A DNA stretch of 7,809 bases, from the NCBI GenBank assembly GCA_021736745.1, contig JAIPFG010000139.1, forward strand, positions 1 to 7,809. The letters run 5' to 3'. The translations under genes and the position numbers were made by a program. The notes under the pieces were generated by a model. That model worked only from the letters and a program-made list of their open reading frames with translations. It was not told where the DNA came from and ran no database searches. This stretch comes from Pseudomonadales bacterium. Its GTDB lineage: Bacteria; Pseudomonadota; Gammaproteobacteria; Pseudomonadales; IMCC2047. Shown one piece after another: positions 1-6,473 of this stretch (the stretch's first letter is position 1; each line of letters starts with the position of its first letter).

Positions 1-124
1 CTTGGTAGTTGCAGGTGACAAGCTTTGGGTGGCAGGGGATGCCGGTGCGCTGCATAGCATTAACCTGACAGATTTGAAAAATAACAATAGCGGTCACACT
101 GTGGCTTCCGGGGAGGCAGAGTGA
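1..124 (+). CDS. C-terminal end of a probable Ycf48-like/BNR-repeat beta-propeller protein (5' partial)
   Basis: Reading from base 2, 40 codons stay open to a TGA at 122-124. The peptide contains KLWVAGDAGALHSI, which resembles the last blade of Ycf48/BNR-type propellers, where short strands with a W-V-x-G-x-x-G pattern repeat. Ycf48-like proteins are known neighbours of RND permease, DUF1302 and DUF1329 genes in gammaproteobacteria, and that context supports the call more than the short peptide does. The stop overlaps the next start as GTGA, which indicates translational coupling to the permease. In plants and cyanobacteria Ycf48 assists photosystem II assembly; here the propeller is more likely a periplasmic accessory of the transporter, which is inference. 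The tail after the propeller motif is polar and asparagine-rich. The N-terminus, and any signal peptide, lie outside the window. Confidence 0.6.
   Translation, partial: LVVAGDKLWVAGDAGALHSINLTDLKNNNSGHTVASGEAE
110..116 (+). promoter_or_regulatory. Ribosome binding site for the GTG-started permease gene
   Basis: GGGGAGG lies 4 bases before the GTG at 121, inside the last codons of the upstream gene. It decides the start: the frame is closed by TAG and TAA stops shortly upstream, and no in-frame ATG precedes residue 1. Confidence 0.7.
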
Positions 125-2472
125 ATAAGTTTACGGAGGGGTTACACCGGCTTGACAAGTTTATCTTTGTCGCTCCTAAGACGACCCTGTTTTTAGTATT
201 GGCAGCAACCATCTTTTTTGCTTTTCAGATTCCGGCTGTGCGCATGGTATCTGATTTCGCAGATCTTTTACCGCAGGAACACCCCTATATCAAGCTGCAT
301 AATGGTATTCGCGATACCTTTGGTGGAGCCAATAATATTATTCTCTCAGTCGAAGTGGATGAGGGAACGATATTTACCAACGAAACCCTGGATAGAATTC
401 ATCGCCTGACTCAGTCGGTTGATTCCATTACCAATATCAACCATAACTTGGTTTCCAGCTTAACCCATCGAAATACGCGCAAAGTCTGGCTTAGCGAAGA
501 GGGGACGGTAAAGTCGACCCCGCATTATAATCCGGGTAAAGGCAGCTATACGGACGCTGAGCTCGCTGAGATGAAGGCGGATGTGATTGCTAATCCGCGC
601 GTGTTCGGTTTAATGGTTTCCCCGGATCTGCGTTCTGCACTTATTCGCGGCACTCTCAATGAGGGTGAACTGGATTATGAGAAGGTTTTTGATGAGTTGC
701 AGGCGATCCGTCAAGCTGAAGCAGCGCCTGGTGTAACGATTCATGCGACGGGTAATCCCGTATTAGTTGGTTGGGTATCCAGTTACGTTGACCAAATCGT
801 TATCATTTTTCTGTATACCGTCCTCATTATGCTGGTGCTGTTGATCGCCTATTTCCGTAAGGCGTACGGTATTTTGCTACCTATCATGGGCATTGTATTA
901 ACCAGTATTTGGGGTTTGGGGATGCTGTCTCTATTGGGCTACAACCTTGACCCTTTGATGATGGTGGTGCCATTCCTGATTTCCGCGAGGGCCATGTCTC
1001 ATGGTATCCAGCTGGTTGAACGTTTTTATTTTGAGTTGGCGGAGTTAAAGGACAGTAAGCTGGCAGCGCGAAAAGCGTTTGAAAGTATCTTTCGACCCGG
1101 ATCGTTGGGTGTTCTATCCGACGCTATCGGCTTGCTGCTTATTTCTTTGGGGTCGGTTCCGATCAACGATAAGTTGGCGGTTTACGCGTCACTCTGGGCA
1201 CTATCAGTCATCGTTACGGTGTTAATTACGGTGCCTGTCCTGCTGGAGCTGTTGCCGCCACCGCGCAATACTGAAATCCGACATGGCTTGTTACGCAGGG
1301 TTTTGCCACGTTTGGCGAAGGCAGTTACCAGCCAAAAAGGAGTCAACACCATCTTGTTTGCTGCTGTACTGCTGTATATTGGTGGCGGGTATTTGTCCTC
1401 CTGGGTACAAATTGGTGAAGCGGAGCCTGGTTCTCCCTTGCTTTATCTCGATCATGATTACAATGTGTCTTCAAAAGCAATTAACGATGCCTTTCCCGGC
1501 TCTGAAGAGCTTTATGTCATTGGTTATACTGAAGAAAAGGCAGGATTAAAGCGACCGGATGTATTAAAAGCGCTGGCAGATTTTCAGGCATACATGTTAA
1601 CCGACCCTGAGTTGGGTGGCGCTAAGGGGCTGCCTAATCTAGTGACGGCGGTTAACCGCATGACCCACTATGATGATCCGCGCTGGATGACGATCCCTGA
1701 TGATCCCCGGGTCGCGGGTGGTTTGATGTTTATGTATATGATGTCTAGCCCTATCCCGGGTGCATTGTTGGAATACTTGGATCCGGATGAGCAAAACGCC
1801 AATATGGTGTTCTACTATAAAGATCACAAGGGCGAAACGATTCGTCGAGCTATTCACATGGTCAAGGAGTGGTCAAAATCTGCGGCAGCTCAAGTGGAAG
1901 GCTTTACCCTTAAACTGGCAGGCGGGCCGATTGGGGTTACCGCGGCGATTGATGAGGCCGCCTATGAAACCAACTTGGTGGTGATTCCGCTGGTGCTGGC
2001 TTTGATTTTTGGTTCAGTTACCTTTTTCTATTGGTCGCTGCATGCCGGTTGGATCATGATGCTGGCCATGTCATTCGCCACAACGCTTTCTTACGCCTAC
2101 ATGGGAATTACCGGTATCGGCATTAACGTAAACACAGTACCCATTATTGCAGTGGGAATCGGTGTGGGGATCGATTACTCCATCTATATCATGGATCGCA
2201 TTCGCTCCGAAATGGAGCAGAGTGGTAATCTGGTGGATGCGGTAACCCGTGCTATCAGCACCACGGGTGTGGCGATTGGTTTTACCGCCATGACCCTGAT
2301 TGGCGGTGTCATCATGTGGGTATTCTTGTCTGATTTACGCTTCCAGGCGGATGCGGCATTGCTGTTGATCGTTATGTTGTTGCTCAATGCCGTAGCGGCA
2401 ATGATGCTAGTGCCGGCGTGGGTATTGAAGTTCAAACCTAACTTTATTACTTCAGCATACGTTAAGGCGTAG
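121..2472 (+). CDS. RND-superfamily permease, MMPL/COG1033-type (783 aa)
   Basis: This is an inner-membrane proton-driven permease of the RND superfamily. The protein shows the family's internal duplication. Each half starts with one membrane helix (about 20-37 and 619-640), has a periplasmic domain (about 42-220 and 430-615), and has a helix bundle. Visible helices are near 222-243, 248-268, 280-297, 330-346, 355-378, 409-425, 619-640, 643-663, 670-690, 715-735 and 746-769. The second half carries VGIGVGIDYSIY with D685-Y686, the usual proton-relay position; the matching place in the first half reads ISARAMSHGIQ with H294 instead of an acid. The length is much shorter than drug-efflux AcrB types (about 1,000 residues) and fits the MMPL/HpnN-like group linked to lipid or hydrophobic cargo. 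No membrane-fusion adaptor gene is visible. It starts with GTG inside the stop of the upstream gene. Cargo and direction of transport are unknown. Confidence 0.92.
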   Translation: MNKFTEGLHRLDKFIFVAPKTTLFLVLAATIFFAFQIPAVRMVSDFADLLPQEHPYIKLHNGIRDTFGGANNIILSVEVDEGTIFTNETLDRIHRLTQSVDSITNINHNLVSSLTHRNTRKVWLSEEGTVKSTPHYNPGKGSYTDAELAEMKADVIANPRVFGLMVSPDLRSALIRGTLNEGELDYEKVFDELQAIRQAEAAPGVTIHATGNPVLVGWVSSYVDQIVIIFLYTVLIMLVLLIAYFRKAYGILLPIMGIVLTSIWGLGMLSLLGYNLDPLMMVVPFLISARAMSHGIQLVERFYFELAELKDSKLAARKAFESIFRPGSLGVLSDAIGLLLISLGSVPINDKLAVYASLWALSVIVTVLITVPVLLELLPPPRNTEIRHGLLRRVLPRLAKAVTSQKGVNTILFAAVLLYIGGGYLSSWVQIGEAEPGSPLLYLDHDYNVSSKAINDAFPGSEELYVIGYTEEKAGLKRPDVLKALADFQAYMLTDPELGGAKGLPNLVTAVNRMTHYDDPRWMTIPDDPRVAGGLMFMYMMSSPIPGALLEYLDPDEQNANMVFYYKDHKGETIRRAIHMVKEWSKSAAAQVEGFTLKLAGGPIGVTAAIDEAAYETNLVVIPLVLALIFGSVTFFYWSLHAGWIMMLAMSFATTLSYAYMGITGIGINVNTVPIIAVGIGVGIDYSIYIMDRIRSEMEQSGNLVDAVTRAISTTGVAIGFTAMTLIGGVIMWVFLSDLRFQADAALLLIVMLLLNAVAAMMLVPAWVLKFKPNFITSAYVKA

Positions 2473-2654
2473 CTGGAAAATGCCGTTGAGGGATGGCAAA
2501 GGAATATAGAAAGTTGTGGCGGTCTGTAAGTTCACGTTTTTCTATTAGATAGTAAGTTCAAAGTGGTAAGGGGCTCGTAAATACCAGGGGGGAGGTAAGG
2601 CTTCTGGTGATTGATCCATGAGTTTAATTACAAGTACAACAGGAGGGTAACCCT
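2473..2654 (+). other. 182-bp gap between permease and DUF1302 genes, with mini-ORFs and a short direct repeat
   Basis: No terminator is visible here: the only hairpin near the permease stop is a 4-bp TGCC/GGCA stem without a T run, so read-through into DUF1302 is likely. The nonamer GTAAGTTCA occurs twice (2526-2534 and 2552-2560), 26 bp apart. A G-rich Shine-Dalgarno-like run (2587-2595) precedes a five-codon GTG frame (2607-2621, V-I-D-P-stop). Its TGA overlaps an ATG opening a ten-codon frame (2618-2650, MSLITSTTGG), which ends 4 bases before the DUF1302 start. No promoter with good -35 and -10 hexamers was found. Confidence 0.5.
2641..2647 (+). promoter_or_regulatory. Strong ribosome binding site of the DUF1302 gene, within a small palindrome
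   Basis: AGGAGGG sits 7 bases before the ATG at 2655. Its second half is part of an 11-bp near-perfect dyad, AGGGT-A-ACCCT (2644-2654), which fills the space up to the start codon. The dyad is too tight to fold well as RNA, so it may be chance. Confidence 0.8.
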
Positions 2655-4670
2655 ATGAGAAATAGGAGAGTTTTACGCCGAAGCCTACTGGCTGGGGCTG
2701 TCGCAATGTTTGGTTTTAGCGGCGCTCAACTATCGGCAGCTGAATCTGTCGAAACGCGGGGATATGTGGAGCATTCATCTCATGTCCGAGATGGTGTTGG
2801 GCTGACCCGGTTCCGTAACCGGGTACAGTTTGAGTTTAATATGGATGCGGGAGATCGTGGTATTTTCTCTAATGTCAGCATCAACGGCACCATTCGTGCG
2901 ACCTATGACGGCGTATATGATTTAAATGACGATGAGTTTGGGGATGAGTCGGGTGATTCGCTGATGTTTCCCGCACCAGGTAATCCAGCGTTTTTTGACT
3001 ACCTGAATGGCGGGGTTTCGCCTTTTGCACCACCAACCAATATTTCCTATGTCGGTACTTTTGGACCGGGAGCCTTAGGGCTTGACGGCGCAATTCCGCT
3101 ACCCGGCGCCAATCCAATGATTGGCGGTACAGCAATTGTAAACAACCCTAATGAGGGGCTAAAGTTTCTCGGTGCAGATGTTCACAATAATCCCTATGGC
3201 GGCGGTGTTTTGGCTTATCCCTCGCGCCCTTGTGATGATGACTCGCGTGGTTGTCTAAACGATTATATGGATGCAGACCTCGATGAGCTGCGGATGCCGG
3301 ATTTTAACGATAATCTCGATTTCCTGCGTGAACTCTATATCGATGCCACTATCCCCTTCAGTAATGGGCATGAGCTGGGGGTGAGCATTGGTCGCAAACA
3401 AGTGGTTTGGGGTCGAACTGACTTATTCCGCGTTCTGGATATTGTTAACCCGGTAGACTTTTCGGCAAACAATATCTATGAGGAACTGGAAGACGCACGT
3501 ATCCCGATGTTAATGCTGACCACTGAATACCGCATGGGGAGTGTCGGTGCATTTGATGACTTGAATTTCCAGCTGGTTTGGAAACTGGAAAAACCACGTC
3601 CGCATAATCTTGGTCAAGGTGGCCAGCCTTATGCGATTTTGGGTGCGGGTAATCTGTTCCGAGCCTTGTCAAATTGTTGGGATAATGGTTGTACTTTCTG
3701 GAACTTCCCGGGAACTGGATTGGCGGTGGATTTCCCAACCCACGTCATCGGTATCCGTGATGTCAATCGACCCAGTGATGCCTTTAAAGAAGTGGGTTTC
3801 CGTGTGGAAGGTGTGTTAAAAGGTGTTGGTTTCTCCTTGAACGCTATGACTTATTTCTCACAGCTTCCTTCTTTGCGTGGTGGTGTATTGGCGGATAATC
3901 CGTTTACACCTCCTCCTGAAGCACAATTCTTCCCTTACAATTTTGGTTTCGATGTGGCTTTTCCGCGCATTGATCTGGTAGGTGGTTCAGCAGATTTCTA
4001 TGTTGAATCGATCAAGTCTGCATTCCGTATTGAGCTTGCCTATACCTCCGGAGAAGAGTTTGCCAACACGATGGAAGAACGTCTTTTCTCAGAATCGGAT
4101 GTGGTGCGTTGGGTGATTGGTATGGATCGTCCTACGTTTATTCCTTTCCTAAACAAAAATCGTTCAATTTTGGTTTCTGCCCAATTATTTGGTCAACATT
4201 TGCTGGATCATGAAGAGGCATCTGTTAACTCCGCAGGAATACCAACAAGCCGTAAGATCGGTATGCCGGACTGGGAGAATAACTATATCTTTACTCTATT
4301 GTTGCAAGCCAACTACATGAATGACCGAATCACGCCGCAGATTATTACGGCTTGGGACTTTGGTGCGCGCACTGGCGCGGTTGCGCCGACAGTCACCTGG
4401 AAACCGGATAATAACTGGGTGGTCACTGCTGGCTTCAACATCAAATGGGGCGAAGGTGCTCGAGAGTATGATGATAACTTAACGGCTAATATTTTTGCTC
4501 CATATACCTGTCCGCCTCCCATGTTAATGGGCGGTGCGCCAGAATGTTTTTCTTCATTTAGCAGCTTAGGTAAAAAAGCAATTGAACCCTTAGGCCGTTT
4601 CCGTGCTGGCCCTATCGGCAACGCAATTAATGAAGACGAATTCCAATTAACCGTTCGTTACCAGTTTTAA
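2655..4670 (+). CDS. DUF1302 family outer-membrane beta-barrel protein (671 aa)
   Basis: This is predicted to be an outer-membrane beta-barrel. Residues 1-29 form a signal peptide: basic MRNRRVLRRS, a hydrophobic stretch, then a likely cut after SAA at residue 29. The chain ends in QLTVRYQF, with the C-terminal phenylalanine and alternating pattern typical of proteins folded by the BAM complex. The DUF1302 signature is clear at about 246-292 (GRKQVVWGRTDLFRVLDIVN, then PVDF and an acidic stretch) and again near 485-515 (WVIGMDRPTF followed by an NRSILVSAQLFGQH strand). Proline-, glycine- and aspartate-rich insertions, such as residues 95-220, look like surface loops. Six cysteines fall in three close pairs: C193/C200, C341/C346 and C619/C631. 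The DUF1329 gene follows after 19 bp, the usual pairing for this family. The family has no firmly established activity; a role as the outer-membrane part of a hydrophobic-compound pathway is inferred from its partners. Confidence 0.9.
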   Translation: MRNRRVLRRSLLAGAVAMFGFSGAQLSAAESVETRGYVEHSSHVRDGVGLTRFRNRVQFEFNMDAGDRGIFSNVSINGTIRATYDGVYDLNDDEFGDESGDSLMFPAPGNPAFFDYLNGGVSPFAPPTNISYVGTFGPGALGLDGAIPLPGANPMIGGTAIVNNPNEGLKFLGADVHNNPYGGGVLAYPSRPCDDDSRGCLNDYMDADLDELRMPDFNDNLDFLRELYIDATIPFSNGHELGVSIGRKQVVWGRTDLFRVLDIVNPVDFSANNIYEELEDARIPMLMLTTEYRMGSVGAFDDLNFQLVWKLEKPRPHNLGQGGQPYAILGAGNLFRALSNCWDNGCTFWNFPGTGLAVDFPTHVIGIRDVNRPSDAFKEVGFRVEGVLKGVGFSLNAMTYFSQLPSLRGGVLADNPFTPPPEAQFFPYNFGFDVAFPRIDLVGGSADFYVESIKSAFRIELAYTSGEEFANTMEERLFSESDVVRWVIGMDRPTFIPFLNKNRSILVSAQLFGQHLLDHEEASVNSAGIPTSRKIGMPDWENNYIFTLLLQANYMNDRITPQIITAWDFGARTGAVAPTVTWKPDNNWVVTAGFNIKWGEGAREYDDNLTANIFAPYTCPPPMLMGGAPECFSSFSSLGKKAIEPLGRFRAGPIGNAINEDEFQLTVRYQF

Positions 4671-4676
4671 GTAATT

Positions 4677-4682
4677 AGGAGG
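4677..4682 (+). promoter_or_regulatory. Ribosome binding site of the DUF1329 gene
   Basis: A perfect AGGAGG lies 7 bases before a GTG at 4690. The spacing, and the basic signal peptide that starts right at this codon (MKKLTKVV), fix GTG as the start. Confidence 0.85.
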
Positions 4683-4689
4683 ACGTAAA

Positions 4690-6009
4690 GTGAAAAAATT
4701 AACGAAAGTCGTCGCGCTAAGCGGCACACTTATGTTGGCAGGAGGGCTAAACGCTGAGTCGTTTACTGATGCCGATATTGAAGGATCATTTTATCCTTAT
4801 AAAAATGGAACACCTACTTATCAAGGCTATACTCCCGGTGTTGAGGTTAACCAGGACAACGCGGATCAATATAAGGAAATCATGGATGAAGCCTTGTTCC
4901 GCTTTGTGAAAGAGGGCTGGGTAACGGTTAAAACTGCGCCTACCACGGATTTCCCGTTAACCGACGATTATGTCAATGCCACGCGTCAATATGCAGGGAA
5001 TGTGACGGTCAATGCGAAAGGTACTCTGGATAATTATGTGGCTGGTCGGGCCTTCCCAAAAGAACCCGATGCCAATGATCCACAGGCAGGTTTGAAACTG
5101 GTATGGAACTACCAATACGGTTTTAACTCAGGTGACTCGGAAACCATTTATCCTTTCTGGTGGACCTTTAGAAACATGAACACCGGTAAAGTGGAGCGGG
5201 TTCTGAAGTTCGATTGGCATTTCATGAACTTCTCCTATCGCGTGACTTTTGATCCGAAACCTAAGTTCGAAAACAACCCGTCAGAAATTTATCGCGGAAT
5301 TTATTCCTTCGTGAAAGAGCCTTATGATTTGGCTAATACGCAATTATTGATTCACCGCTATGAAGATGATACGAAGCGCGATAACGCTTGGTTGTACCTG
5401 GGCTTTCAGCGTCGTGTGCGTCGTTTGGCGACCGGGCAAATCACTGATGCGTTCTTGGGTACTGACCTCATGATTGAGGACTTCGAAGGCTACAATGGTC
5501 GCGTATCAGACTACAATTGGGAATATGGCGGTACTCGTGATTTGCTATTGCCGTTTTATTATCACAACCAGTTAGAGCAGCTTTCTTCTGAGCCGGCGGA
5601 TGATCCTGATGGATTCCGCTTTGTAGATGTGCATGGCAAAGGCGATTGCTTCCCGAACGTTACTTACCAGCTGCGTAAAACGTTCACGCTGATTGGTACC
5701 CCCAAGGATTCTAACCACCCACTGAGTAAGCGAGTGATTAACCTTGATGCGCAAACGATGACTATGGCTACCCTGGTGGTTTATGACCGTAAAGGTGATA
5801 TGTGGCGCTGGTTCCCCATTGGTAAATCGCATTCCGATTATCATCTGGCGGGTAACAAAGGCAAGGGTGTGGCATTGGATGACTTTGCGGTATTGTTGGA
5901 TGTGCAGGCGAAACACTGTACTACCCTACAGTTCAAGAGTTTGATTACCGATGAGCAGAACCAACCGAATCTGTTCACTGTACAGAACCTGAGAAAAGCC
6001 GGACGTTAA
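4690..6009 (+). CDS. DUF1329 family periplasmic protein, LolA/LolB-like (439 aa)
   Basis: This is an exported protein of the DUF1329 family, which is thought to have a half-barrel fold like the lipoprotein carriers LolA and LolB. Residues 1-22 are a Sec signal peptide (MKKLTKVV, hydrophobic core, LNA then ES) with a likely cut after A22. There is no lipobox cysteine, so the protein should be soluble in the periplasm and not lipid-anchored. The family hallmark DNAWLYLGFQRRVRR lies at 231-245, followed by the TGQITDAFLGTDLMIEDFEGY region and an aromatic strand, NWEYGGTRDLLLPFYY. A second conserved block, KRVINLDAQTMTMATLVVYD then KGDMWRW, starts at 347. The length is normal for the family. It is coupled closely to DUF1302 (19 bp) and is the last gene before a terminator. 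A likely job, inferred only, is to carry a hydrophobic ligand across the periplasm between the RND permease and the DUF1302 barrel. Confidence 0.92.
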   Translation: MKKLTKVVALSGTLMLAGGLNAESFTDADIEGSFYPYKNGTPTYQGYTPGVEVNQDNADQYKEIMDEALFRFVKEGWVTVKTAPTTDFPLTDDYVNATRQYAGNVTVNAKGTLDNYVAGRAFPKEPDANDPQAGLKLVWNYQYGFNSGDSETIYPFWWTFRNMNTGKVERVLKFDWHFMNFSYRVTFDPKPKFENNPSEIYRGIYSFVKEPYDLANTQLLIHRYEDDTKRDNAWLYLGFQRRVRRLATGQITDAFLGTDLMIEDFEGYNGRVSDYNWEYGGTRDLLLPFYYHNQLEQLSSEPADDPDGFRFVDVHGKGDCFPNVTYQLRKTFTLIGTPKDSNHPLSKRVINLDAQTMTMATLVVYDRKGDMWRWFPIGKSHSDYHLAGNKGKGVALDDFAVLLDVQAKHCTTLQFKSLITDEQNQPNLFTVQNLRKAGR

Positions 6010-6030
6010 TCGCTTAAGTTTTGTTTATCT

Positions 6031-6085
6031 AAGGGCAGCCCGCCTCCTCCTGGTGCTTCATCACCTATCAGGGCTGCCCTTTTTT
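6031..6085 (+). terminator. Rho-independent terminator after the DUF1329 gene
   Basis: A perfect 11-bp GC-rich stem (AAGGGCAGCCC at 6031-6041 with GGGCTGCCCTT at 6071-6081) is followed by a T run through 6085. The 29-base loop is long. It holds a small inner GGTG/CACC hairpin (6052-6055 with 6062-6065) and the pyrimidine-rich CCTCCTCCTG (6043-6052). It starts 22 bases after the stop codon and separates the envelope operon from the hydroxylase genes. Confidence 0.92.
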
Positions 6086-6151
6086 CAATTCCCTCCAATG
6101 TGGTATCTAAAATCTTGTTTCGATCAATGTTCACAGAACGAAATGAGCCCC

Positions 6152-6178
6152 TTGTCATCTAACTAATTTTGCTAAAAT
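6152..6178 (+). promoter_or_regulatory. Candidate sigma-70 promoter with extended -10
   Basis: TTGTCA (6152-6157, 5 of 6 to consensus) is followed after 15 bases by TAAAAT (6173-6178, 5 of 6), which has the extended -10 bases TGC immediately before it (6170-6172). The short spacer is a weakness that the extended -10 could offset. Transcription would start near 6185, giving an untranslated leader of about 290 bases for the FAD-subunit gene. A TAACTAA heptamer (6160-6166) lies between the two boxes. Confidence 0.4.
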
Positions 6179-6207
6179 CAGCTAATGAGGTTTCATCCCT
6201 TATTATG

Positions 6208-6268
6208 TTTACTAATAAAGGCGAAGGATTAGTAAAAGTAATGTAATAACAGATTACTAACTTGGTAA
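6208..6268. promoter_or_regulatory. Putative operator cluster of TTACTAA inverted repeats
   Basis: A perfect 9-bp inverted repeat, TTTACTAAT (6208-6216) and ATTAGTAAA (6228-6236), has an 11-bp spacer, putting arm centres 20 bp apart on the same helix face. A second pair follows: TTACTAA (6254-6260) and TTGGTAA (6262-6268, one mismatch) around a central C. Further one-mismatch copies sit at 6160-6166 and 6301-6307. Repeated dyads of one heptamer suggest a dimeric repressor or activator binding cooperatively; no regulator gene is in the window, so its family is unknown. Confidence 0.45.
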
Positions 6269-6284
6269 TTGTTAAGCAGTTAAT

Positions 6285-6296
6285 TCCTAATTAGGA
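6285..6296. repeat. 12-bp perfect palindrome TCCTAATTAGGA
   Basis: The sequence equals its own reverse complement over 12 bases. It overlaps a weak alternative -10 box (TAGGAT at 6292-6297, with TTGTTA at 6269-6274 and a 17-base spacer), so it could be a protein-binding site over a second promoter. Chance remains possible in such AT-rich DNA. Confidence 0.35.
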
Positions 6297-6462
6297 TAGA
6301 GTACTAATGGGCAAACTAACTCCCGAGCTATTCTATTCCTTTTAAAAACATCGGGTGATTCTAGTTTAGGCTGCCTTCTGTGGTCTGTTAAAGACACACG
6401 AATGCAACCTGTTTTTGCTAGCATCGATAATTGCCTGATTACCACAATACGATAATGTGATC

Positions 6463-6468
6463 GGAGGA
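6463..6468 (+). promoter_or_regulatory. Ribosome binding site of the FAD-subunit gene
   Basis: GGAGGA ends 5 bases before the ATG at 6474 and supports that start. Confidence 0.8.
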
Positions 6469-6473
6469 TCTGA

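Larger units (their letters stand above)
6086..6473 (+). other. 388-bp AT-rich regulatory spacer before the molybdenum hydroxylase genes
   Basis: No convincing protein-coding or known RNA gene is visible here. The stretch is clearly richer in A and T than the flanking genes. It holds a candidate promoter (6152-6178), a cluster of TTACTAA heptamers (6160-6307), a 12-bp palindrome (6285-6296), a 12-codon mini-ORF (6307-6345), a CCCGA/TCGGG pair (6322-6326 with 6351-6355), and the heptamer CGATAAT twice (6425-6431 and 6450-6456, 25 bp apart). No match to a known riboswitch, including the molybdenum-cofactor motif, could be recognised by eye. Confidence 0.6.

Noticed and set aside
2482..2500. Hairpin TGCC/GGCA after the permease stop as a terminator
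   Set aside because: A 4-bp stem with a 10-base loop and no T run is too weak.
2611..2641. Possible promoter TTGATC-18-TACAAC before DUF1302
   Set aside because: Both boxes are only 4 of 6, and transcription would begin at or inside the ribosome binding site.
3445..3738. 97-codon minus-strand frame inside the DUF1302 gene
   Set aside because: It is fully antisense to a clear family member, with no start signal or family resemblance.
4313..4621. 102-codon minus-strand frame at the DUF1302 3' end
   Set aside because: It is antisense to the last barrel strands, which are strongly supported by the QF terminus, and looks like a shadow.
4690..4770. DUF1329 protein as an outer-membrane lipoprotein, by analogy to LolB
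   Set aside because: The signal peptide lacks a cysteine at its end, so there is no lipobox.
6431..6456. Possible promoter TTGCCT/GATAAT just before the FAD-subunit gene
   Set aside because: The -10 is good (5 of 6), but the spacer is only 14 bases and the start would fall on the ribosome binding site.
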